The notes below the pieces were generated by a model that was not told where the DNA came from, searched no databases, and saw nothing but the letters and a program-made list of their open reading frames with translations. The position numbers and the translations under genes are program-made. DNA of 16,080 nucleotides from Planctomycetota bacterium (GTDB lineage Bacteria; Planctomycetota; Phycisphaerae; FEN-1346). This document shows, piece by piece, positions 6,392 through 13,175 of this stretch (the stretch's first letter is position 1; the number at the start of each line of letters is the position of its first letter). Location: NCBI GenBank assembly GCA_026386995.1, contig JAPLMO010000304.1:1-16080 (forward strand). Reading direction: 5' to 3'.

Positions 6392-8686
6392 GTGGACCTT
6401 TTAGGCCAACTGCAATCGCACCCTCTGTTTGCGACGTTTACGCCGGACGCATTGGCGGAAGTCGTGCGCCAGGGCACCGCCGCCACTTACGAGGCCGGCG
6501 AGACTTGCATCCACCACGATGAGGCCGGCGAGGTTTTCGGCGTCCTCATCTCGGGACGCCTAGAGGCCGTGCGCGATTACGGCTCGCCCGCCGCCGCGCG
6601 GCTGGGCTACGTCGAGCCCGGCGAGTGCTTCGGCGAAATGTCGATGCTGACCGGCAACCCGACCAGCGCCGACGTCGTGGCCGCCGAAAAGAGCGAGGTC
6701 GTCGTCTTCTTCCAGGAGGCGATCAGCACCCTCCTGGCGACCAACGCCGATGCGGTGAAGTTCCTGGCGCGGCTCATCGCCAAGCGCCTGTCGCCGAAGC
6801 CCGAGCAACAGCGGACCGCGCCGAAGGCCGTCGGGCGATACGCCCTCGGGGCGGTCAGCCCGATGCGGATCCTCTCGGTCAGTTGCCGCCAGGACTCCGT
6901 GCGGTACGCCTACTTCGACACCACCTCCGAGGCCTCCCTGGCGTGGGGCAGGATCACCGGCCTCGGCAACCACGAGGCCGCCCACGTCCACAAGACCGCC
7001 CAGGGAGAACGCACTGCCGCCGTGACGCCGGCCACGCACAAGGCCGCCCTCCGGGCCGCCCTGGCGGCCCTGACCGCGCCCGGCAGCGGCCTGATCGCGT
7101 CGCCGGCCGACCTGTCGGCCATCGCCCACCGCGTGTGCCACGGCGGGACGCGATTCAACGGACCGACGATCGTCGATGACAACGTCAAGGCCGAGATCAA
7201 GCGCCTGTCCGCCCTGATGCCCTTCGACAATCCCTATAACCTGGCGGGCATCGAGGCCTGCCAGAAACTCGCCCCCGGCATTCCGCAGGTCGCCGTGTTC
7301 GACACGGCCTTCCACCTGACCATGCCGGAAGCCGCCTCGCGCTACGCCCTGCCAGCCGACCTGGCGCAAGACAAGGAACTGCGGCGGTACGGATTCCACG
7401 GCATCTCGCACGAGGGCGCCGGCCGCGCAGCCGCGGCCCACCTGGGAATAAACTTCGACGCCCTCCGGATCATCACGGTCCACCTGGGCGCGGGGGCGTC
7501 GATCACGGCCATCGACCACGGCCGCTCCGTCGACAACACGATGGGCTTTACGCCCCTGGAGGGCCTCGTCATGGCCACGCGCCCGGGCGACATCGACCCG
7601 GGCCTCATCCTGCACCTCGTGCGCGAGCGCCGGATATCACCGGACGAACTTTACCGGCGGCTGTTCACCGAGTCGGGCCTGCTGGGCCTCTCGGGGGTCT
7701 CGGGCGACGTGCTGGAGGTGATGGAGGCCGCCAACCGCGGCGAGCCGCGAGCCATCCTCGCCCTCCAGGTCTTCTGCCAGCGCGCCAAAAAACACCTGAG
7801 CGCCTTCGTGGGCCTCCTGGGCGGCGTCGACGCGATCGTCTTTACGGGAGGCGTCGGCGAGAACTCGCCCGGCGTGCGGGCCCGCATCCTTCAGGGCCTC
7901 GACTGGATGGGCATCGCCCTGGACGAAGACCTGAACCGCAACCGCCAGGCCGGCCGCGGCCAGCCCGCCAAGATCTCGGCTGCGCACTCCAGGACCCATA
8001 TCCTCGTGGTCCGCGGCGACGAGGAGCAAACCATCGCCCGCCACGCCGTCCAGGCGCTCTCTCACGCCCGCGTCACGCAGGTCATGCGACAGCACGAACT
8101 GGCGATCCCGATCGGCATTTCGGCCCACCACCTGCACCTGACGCCCGAGCACGTCGAAGCCCTCTTCGGAAAAGGCCACACGCTGACATGGTTCGCCGAC
8201 CTCACGCAGCCCGGCCAGTACGCGTGCCAGGAGAAGGTCAACCTCATCGGCCCCAAGGGCCGCATCGACAACGTGCGGGTCCTCGGCCCCGTGCGGCCGG
8301 AGAGCCAGGTGGAGATCGCCCGGACGGAGGAATTCAAACTGGGCATCGACGCCCCGATCCGCCATTCCGGAGACCTCGACGGAACGCCAGGCATACAACT
8401 CGAAGGGCCGAACGGGTGCGTGCGGCTGGACCACGGGGTGATCTGCGCCATGCGGCACATCCACATGTCGCCCGAGGACGCCATGGCCTTCGCCGTCCGG
8501 GACCGCGACGTGGTGCGCATCCGCGTGCCGGGGGAACGGTCGCTCATTTTCGGCGACGTGGTCGTCCGCGTTCACCCCGACTTCCGGCTGGACATGCACA
8601 TCGACACCGACGAGGCGAACGCGGCGGAGTTGGGCGCGAAGGCCGTGGGGTACCTCGACTCGATCCAGCACCGGGCGGCGTCGTAG
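6392..8686 (+). CDS. ackA-pduL: CNB-domain / acetate kinase / PduL phosphotransacylase fusion
   Basis: A 764-residue three-part protein. Residues 8-132: cyclic-nucleotide-binding (CNB) fold with GECFGEM (77-83), but the usual phosphate-binding Arg of the cassette is Thr91. Residues 158-550: acetate kinase, with HRVCHGG (246-252), FDTAFH (303-308), YGFHGISH (333-340), HLGAGAS (364-370), TRPGDIDP (396-403) and GGVGENS (486-492). Residues 570-755: PduL-type phosphate acyltransferase with HHLHL (579-583), CAMRHIHMS (685-693) and MHIDTDEAN (735-743), the expected zinc-binding His pairs. PduL would make acyl phosphate from acyl-CoA; the kinase domain would make ATP and acid from it. By-eye alignment to Methanosarcina AckA shows changes at N7 (Ser164), S10 (Gln167), H123 (Asp279) and N211 (Ala367), while R91, D148, H180, R241 and E384 equivalents remain. 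GTG start, with AGGAGA upstream. Cytoplasmic; no signal peptide. Confidence 0.93.
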   Translation: MDLLGQLQSHPLFATFTPDALAEVVRQGTAATYEAGETCIHHDEAGEVFGVLISGRLEAVRDYGSPAAARLGYVEPGECFGEMSMLTGNPTSADVVAAEKSEVVVFFQEAISTLLATNADAVKFLARLIAKRLSPKPEQQRTAPKAVGRYALGAVSPMRILSVSCRQDSVRYAYFDTTSEASLAWGRITGLGNHEAAHVHKTAQGERTAAVTPATHKAALRAALAALTAPGSGLIASPADLSAIAHRVCHGGTRFNGPTIVDDNVKAEIKRLSALMPFDNPYNLAGIEACQKLAPGIPQVAVFDTAFHLTMPEAASRYALPADLAQDKELRRYGFHGISHEGAGRAAAAHLGINFDALRIITVHLGAGASITAIDHGRSVDNTMGFTPLEGLVMATRPGDIDPGLILHLVRERRISPDELYRRLFTESGLLGLSGVSGDVLEVMEAANRGEPRAILALQVFCQRAKKHLSAFVGLLGGVDAIVFTGGVGENSPGVRARILQGLDWMGIALDEDLNRNRQAGRGQPAKISAAHSRTHILVVRGDEEQTIARHAVQALSHARVTQVMRQHELAIPIGISAHHLHLTPEHVEALFGKGHTLTWFADLTQPGQYACQEKVNLIGPKGRIDNVRVLGPVRPESQVEIARTEEFKLGIDAPIRHSGDLDGTPGIQLEGPNGCVRLDHGVICAMRHIHMSPEDAMAFAVRDRDVVRIRVPGERSLIFGDVVVRVHPDFRLDMHIDTDEANAAELGAKAVGYLDSIQHRAAS

Positions 8687-8709
8687 GGCCGGCGTGAAAG
8701 CGGACCTGC

Positions 8710-8729
8710 CCCGCGGCTCGCGCCGCGGG
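8710..8729. terminator. GC hairpin after the AckA-PduL gene
   Basis: CCCGCGGC (8710-8717) pairs with GCCGCGGG (8722-8729) around TCGC, 24 bp after the TAG stop. No T-run follows, so it would be a non-canonical terminator. Element B lies 17 bp further on. Confidence 0.4.
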
Positions 8730-8746
8730 CTCGAACGGCACCGCCT

Positions 8747-8853
8747 GGTGCCACGGCTGCGCAGTTTGCAGCCGTGCGTCCCTGCCGACAACCACGGCTG
8801 CACAAGGCGCAGCCGTGGCACCCACAGATCAATCGTGAAAGCCTACTAACTAG
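8747..8853. repeat. Palindromic intergenic element B
   Basis: The left arm 8747-8776 and right arm 8793-8825 are inverted copies with minor mismatches in the core (GCAGTTTGC against GCACAAGGC). The right arm is identical to that of element A. The loop is 16 nt, as in A, and the tail (AGATCAATCGTGAAAGCCTA) matches the tail of the solo end at 129-163. It ends at a CTAG (8850-8853) that provides the TAG stop of the convergent minus-strand gene. Confidence 0.85.
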
Positions 8854-10310
8854 ATATGCACCGCCTGTATGCCCGCCAACTGGCAGTAGCCCTTCAGAAT
8901 CACCGAGTGGTCGCCGTAGAGGAAGAGTTGGTGGAAGCCTTTCACGTCGCGGCAGTCGGGGATGTCGTCCATCGCGAGTTCCACCGATGTGCGGCAGCCG
9001 CCCGAGGGGGGCGTGTCGATGTTCGAGACGACCTTGCCCGTGCCGATGAGCATCGTTTTGCCGCCACCCTCGAACTTCATGACCGTCACCTTCTGCCCCA
9101 GGCGCCAGAGGACCTGCGGCGAGACGCCGATCGACGATTCCGAGTGGCTCCGAAGGATGACCGGCTCGTGCGGCTTATCGAAGCCGTCCAGTTTCGTCGG
9201 GCACGTGCAGTGGGCGCCCATGAAGGTGTTGTTCACGGTGTTGGGGACGGGGTCCTGCATGAACCCCGGGCGCTCGCACAGCCGCGCGGTAAGCAGCAGC
9301 GAGATCGCCGCGTTCACGTCGGCCTCGCAGCAGCCGACGAGGCCCTCGTCGAGCAGGCGCGAGAACCCGATACACGGCGGGCACGGAATCTTGCGGCTGC
9401 CCACGAGGCCCAGGCAGTCCATCGAGATGCCCTGGCACTTCTCGGCCGCCATGAGGTTCTTGCACGCCAGGTAGTTCTCAGCGGCGTTCAGGATGTCGTC
9501 TCTGGACGGCTCGACGATCTTGCGGGCCTCGCGCGTGTAGTACTCGGCGACGGCCCTGGCCTCGGCGCACTGCTGCACCTTCGCGAGTTCTTCGACGAAC
9601 CTCTCGCGCGGCACGTAGTGCAGCGTCGTGCCAGTGGCCTCCAGCACCTTGTCCTCGGTCTTTTCGCCGGAGGCGATGACGATGCGCGACTGCTTCATGT
9701 CCCAGATCGTGCGGTGCATCCTGAGGCCCACCGTCAGCCAGTCGACGTCCTGCGTCGAACCGACGAACACGCCCGGCGCGCGCGACGTCTTCTGTAGGTG
9801 CCCCGTGAACGCCGTGCCCATCGGGGCAAAGACCACCGTGGGGATCGTGCCGCGCTCGTCGGCGATGCGGTTCACGTCGTCCCAGCGGCGGAAATCCATA
9901 AGCACCAGGAGAACGCCGTTGGGGGGCGAGGACTTGAGTTTCTCCAGAAACGCCGTCACGGCGGCCGCATCGTAGAGCGGCTCGGAAAACTTCAGGTCAA
10001 CGCCCAGGTCGTCGGCGGCCTTCTGGAGCGTGTCGATGTACAGGTTCTGGTGGGCGGCGATGTCATAAGATGCGCCTGGCCAGCCCATCCAGTACTTCTC
10101 TTCCTTTGGCCGAATGAAGACCGCCCGCACGGTGGGTCCCGGCCCCGGCAGCCGCCCGGCAGCCGCGCCGCGGCTGGTCGCGGGCGTGCCGCAGCCCGCC
10201 ATCTCCATCGCCGCCACAAGGGCCGATGCGCTCGCCGCCCCCAGGAACGTCCGCCGCCTCATTCGCATCTCGGGGCAACCGGTCAGACTGCAAGGTTTGG
10301 TAGGCTCCAT
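8850..10310 (-). CDS. Tat-exported Cys-rich lipoprotein, L-fucose isomerase-like paralogue
   Basis: A 486-residue protein related to the 2909-4456 product. The start at 10310 is chosen because AAAGGAG lies 7-9 bases upstream of ATG; the longer frame begins inside element D and is rejected. Residues 18-20 (RRRTFLG) and a lipobox MEMAGC (C40) indicate Tat export and lipid anchoring. The C-terminal half has CCEAD (327-331), AHCTC (366-370) and KGFHQLFLYGDH (457-468), matching CESD, HC and GFH...YGDH of the paralogue and the L-fucose isomerase-like family by eye. It is unusually Cys-rich, with a CPPC at 310-313. It lies downstream of the HzsA-related gene on the same strand, with element D between. 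Activity and substrate are unknown. Confidence 0.75.
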   Translation of the reverse strand: MEPTKPCSLTGCPEMRMRRRTFLGAASASALVAAMEMAGCGTPATSRGAAAGRLPGPGPTVRAVFIRPKEEKYWMGWPGASYDIAAHQNLYIDTLQKAADDLGVDLKFSEPLYDAAAVTAFLEKLKSSPPNGVLLVLMDFRRWDDVNRIADERGTIPTVVFAPMGTAFTGHLQKTSRAPGVFVGSTQDVDWLTVGLRMHRTIWDMKQSRIVIASGEKTEDKVLEATGTTLHYVPRERFVEELAKVQQCAEARAVAEYYTREARKIVEPSRDDILNAAENYLACKNLMAAEKCQGISMDCLGLVGSRKIPCPPCIGFSRLLDEGLVGCCEADVNAAISLLLTARLCERPGFMQDPVPNTVNNTFMGAHCTCPTKLDGFDKPHEPVILRSHSESSIGVSPQVLWRLGQKVTVMKFEGGGKTMLIGTGKVVSNIDTPPSGGCRTSVELAMDDIPDCRDVKGFHQLFLYGDHSVILKGYCQLAGIQAVHI

Positions 10311-10347
10311 CGCGTGTCTCCTTTGTGCTCTGTCGCGTATCAATTGA

Positions 10348-10479
10348 CGGGTGGCATGGTCACGCTTTTGCGTGACCATGTGCCTCGAACGGCGCCTGGC
10401 CCGTTACCGTGACACGGTCACGCAAAAGCGTGACCATGCCACCCGACTATTCATCACATGACGACTGACGAATCACTAG
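10348..10479. repeat. Palindromic intergenic element D (divergent sequence, same architecture)
   Basis: Two 33-nt inverted arms (10348-10380 and 10413-10445) differ at one position and flank a 32-nt loop. Each arm is again self-complementary (GGTCACGC-TTTT-GCGTGACC). The outer part GGGTGGCATGG recalls GGGTGCCACGG of A to C, but the core sequence is different. A tail runs to CACTAG, with CTAG at 10476-10479, 3 bp from the stop of the HzsA-related gene. Confidence 0.8.
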
Positions 10480-10481
10480 GC

Positions 10482-12998
10482 TCATCTCCTATCTTCAAGC
10501 AGGTCCGACCACGCCTTCCGCAAGGCCAGCAGTTGCGATTCCTGGTCGGCGCTGAACGATCCCAGTTGCTGGCCGTAGGTATCCATCCACGTAAACAGCC
10601 GCTCGACGTCGTCGCGCCTGAGTTTCACGCCGTAGTGGCCCTTGCCCTCCAGGAGGAGCGGCGTCAAGGGGCTCTTGGCGGCATCGCACTCGAGGGCCTT
10701 CGACCGCCCCTCCATGTACCGCGCGAGCACGCGGTCGTGCACGCTCTCCTTGCCGCCGTAGTTGACAAGGCCCTGGTACGCCTTGGCCGCCGTCAGGTCG
10801 AACTTGGCCGCCGCCTTGTCCGCCGCATCCGGCCGGTGGCAACTGACGCAGTGCTTGTCGAGGACAGGCTGTACGAGTCGGTCGAACCGTAGCGGCCATG
10901 ACCCTTCCGGCCCGGGCGTGATCTTCGAGGGCTCACGATCCACCGCCATCGCATGGACGGGCGGCGGCACCTTGTCGCGCCGATCGTGGCAGCCCAGGCA
11001 CGAGAGCGTCTGGCCAGGCTGAACGTACGTGACGGTCCGCATCGTCTGAAGCGCCTTGCCCTGCCCGTCGAGGGCCTGGAAGAAGATCGAGACGCCCGAC
11101 GGCACGCGGAAATAGGCCGAGCCGTCCTCTTCGACCGGCACCGTCCCGAGGACGCACTTGCCGGGGTCGTCGCGCGTCACGCCCAGCACGGGCGAATTCA
11201 TCTCGGGCTGCACCTTGGCGGGCACCGCCACGATCCGCAGGCGCTTGACCGTGCCGGGCTCAACGCACGAGAGGCCGAAGTACACGCTCTGGACGAGGAC
11301 CTTGCCTTCCTGCGGCCCGTCCCACGCCACGGTGCTGGCGATCAGCGGCGGCTCGGCGCGGGCCTTCAGCGGAATCGGGCACAGGCTGGAGATGGCGGGG
11401 TCGCGGTAGAGGAGTTCGAGGTTGCGGAACGCATCATACAGGTACAGCCCCTGGGCGTTGGCCGGGTTGCGACCGTCGTCGGAGTCCAACCTTCGCGTGT
11501 CGCTTAACGGTGGCTGTGCGTTCGGCGGCTTGCGTTTGTCGCCGTCGTGCGTGCGGCAATGGGGCGGGAGGGACCTGTTGCTCCAGGCCGCCAGGTAATA
11601 CTTTTCAGAGAGCGGCCAGGGGCTGGCGTAGTAAGTGGCGGGCCAGCCTTCGGCCTCGGGAAAACAGACCTCGGGCGTCAGGCGAGCGAGGGGTTCCTGG
11701 CCGTCCAGGGCAACCGCCGGGTCCAGCACGACGAGGCTTCCGCCCGTGATGGAGTGGTGGGCGCTGGCGGTCATGATGATCTTGTGCGAGTTCGGGATGC
11801 TCTGGGCCTCGAACGCGCACTGCGGGTTGGTGGTGAAGTTGCCCCAGACGGCCCGGGCGCTTGAGCCGTCGGGGTTCGTTGCCCACAGTTTCATGTACGG
11901 CATGTTGTTGCGGTCGACGTAGTCCCAGCGGGCATAGAGGATGCGGCCGTCGTCGGCGACCGAGGGCGTCCACTCGAAGTTTTCGAACGGCGAGATGGTC
12001 CTGAGGTTCTTGCCGTCGCGCTCGATCGTGTGAAGCGTGTAGACGGACACTGGGCGATACGCCCCTCCGCCGCAACGGACGTAACTGTCAGGCATGGTCG
12101 CCTGCAGGGTCTCGGCGGCGGTCTGCGGGGTGCACTGGACGGCCTGGCCCCGCCGCGTCGAGAGAAACACGATCTCGCCGTTGGGCATGTACCGCCCGTC
12201 GAAATCGTCGTAGCGGCCGCGCGTGATCTGCCTGAGTCCAGTGCCGTCGACGTTCACCTCGTAAAGATGGTAGAACGCGTCCTCGGGCAGTTCGTCCTTG
12301 GCGACCTTGTTCTTCACGTCGGCCACGTGCGGATAGTACTTCGCGTGGGCGAACAGGACGCGTTTGCCGTCGCGCGAGAGGTCGGGCCTCAGGAAACTGC
12401 CGTCGGGCAGCGACGCGGTCAGGCAGCGGGTGCGCGGCGAGTCGCCTTTGAAGCCTTCGAGGACGAAGATGCCGCCGCCAGGCCGCGACCACCAGCCGTA
12501 GTACTGGTCCGACATGTGCGGGAACAAAGTCGGGGCGTGCTTGGCAAACACGATGGCGTCGAAATCCAAAAGCGGGTTCGCCAGGGCGAGTTTGCGGACC
12601 GCCCAGCGGGCTTTCAGGTACAGAGTCCGCCGCGCATCGGCCGGGGCATCGGCCGGAAGCGCCTTCAGCGTCTGCTCGACCTCGGCCAGCGTTTGCCGGC
12701 CTGCCGCAACGTCAACGCCGGCCGCGGCCAGATCGTCCGCAAGTCGCCGGCCGCGATCCAGCACCTCGGCCACCGGGTAGTCGGTCTGCGCCGCGGCGGC
12801 GCGCGCCTGCGCGAGGCATTCCGGGCTGAGCCACTGGGCCTCGACCTGCGCGGCAAACGCCGCGGGCGACTCGGGAGATGGCGCGGCCGACGGCTCGGCC
12901 CTGCCGCCGGATGCAAGGGCGGCCAGAATCACGCAGAGCCCGACGAATCGAAAGGACACATTCATCACATCGTACCCCGCGAAATGCCCCGCCCGCAT
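10482..12998 (-). CDS. HzsA-related diheme c-type protein
   Basis: An 838-residue exported protein resembling the alpha subunit of hydrazine synthase (annotated elsewhere as HzsA-related). After an N-terminal signal (cleavage near GGRA-EPS) come an alpha-helical region, PD40-like propeller segments (SRDGKRVLFAHA, MPNGEIVFLS, DDGRILYARWDYVDR) and a middle domain reading VAWDGPQEGKVLVQSVYFGL. Two heme c sites follow: CLGCH (667-671) and CVSCH (717-721). It should be periplasmic and redox-active. ATG at 12998 has GAGG seven bases upstream. A second ATG at 12965 with weaker GCGGGG is possible, and the longer frame to 13055 lacks support. No HzsB or HzsC gene is present, so anammox chemistry is not implied. 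Its stop is 3 bp from element D. Confidence 0.8.
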   Translation of the reverse strand: MRAGHFAGYDVMNVSFRFVGLCVILAALASGGRAEPSAAPSPESPAAFAAQVEAQWLSPECLAQARAAAAQTDYPVAEVLDRGRRLADDLAAAGVDVAAGRQTLAEVEQTLKALPADAPADARRTLYLKARWAVRKLALANPLLDFDAIVFAKHAPTLFPHMSDQYYGWWSRPGGGIFVLEGFKGDSPRTRCLTASLPDGSFLRPDLSRDGKRVLFAHAKYYPHVADVKNKVAKDELPEDAFYHLYEVNVDGTGLRQITRGRYDDFDGRYMPNGEIVFLSTRRGQAVQCTPQTAAETLQATMPDSYVRCGGGAYRPVSVYTLHTIERDGKNLRTISPFENFEWTPSVADDGRILYARWDYVDRNNMPYMKLWATNPDGSSARAVWGNFTTNPQCAFEAQSIPNSHKIIMTASAHHSITGGSLVVLDPAVALDGQEPLARLTPEVCFPEAEGWPATYYASPWPLSEKYYLAAWSNRSLPPHCRTHDGDKRKPPNAQPPLSDTRRLDSDDGRNPANAQGLYLYDAFRNLELLYRDPAISSLCPIPLKARAEPPLIASTVAWDGPQEGKVLVQSVYFGLSCVEPGTVKRLRIVAVPAKVQPEMNSPVLGVTRDDPGKCVLGTVPVEEDGSAYFRVPSGVSIFFQALDGQGKALQTMRTVTYVQPGQTLSCLGCHDRRDKVPPPVHAMAVDREPSKITPGPEGSWPLRFDRLVQPVLDKHCVSCHRPDAADKAAAKFDLTAAKAYQGLVNYGGKESVHDRVLARYMEGRSKALECDAAKSPLTPLLLEGKGHYGVKLRRDDVERLFTWMDTYGQQLGSFSADQESQLLALRKAWSDLLEDRR

Positions 12999-13115
12999 TT
13001 CCGTACCTCTACGAGAATACCCGTTGCGCCGGGGAAATCCAGCGGGTATACGCAAATCCGTCCGCTACCTTAAACCGCCCCCGGCGTCGGAAGGCACGCG
13101 ACTTCGGTCACCATC

Positions 13116-13144
13116 TTGCAATTCGCCCGCCGCCGCGAGACAAT
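13116..13144 (+). promoter_or_regulatory. Candidate promoter of the glycoside hydrolase-like gene
   Basis: TTGCAA (13116-13121) is followed after 17 nt by GACAAT (13139-13144), each 4 of 6 to consensus. The predicted leader would be about 25 nt and includes the AAGGAGG site. It lies in the 177-bp region between two divergent genes. Confidence 0.35.
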
Positions 13145-13175
13145 CCGCACCCGACCTTCGGCAAGGAGGCATCGC

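Noticed and set aside
6392..8686. Microcompartment locus suggested by the PduL domain
   Set aside because: No shell protein, aldehyde dehydrogenase or encapsulation peptide was seen in the window, so a microcompartment cannot be claimed.
2581..8825. Repeats considered as a CRISPR array
   Set aside because: The copies are kilobases apart, palindromic over their whole length and without spacers or cas genes.
5392..9797. Several long antisense frames (5392-6261, 6560-7615, 7637-8821, 8856-9797)
   Set aside because: Each lies opposite a well-supported gene and shows no recognisable domain, signal or ribosome site. The frame at 7637-8821 even starts in palindromic element B.
10311..10379. Upstream start (GTG-type at 10379) for the second fucose-isomerase-like lipoprotein
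   Set aside because: The extra codons lie partly within element D, and a strong AAAGGAG site precedes ATG at 10310, directly before the Tat signal.
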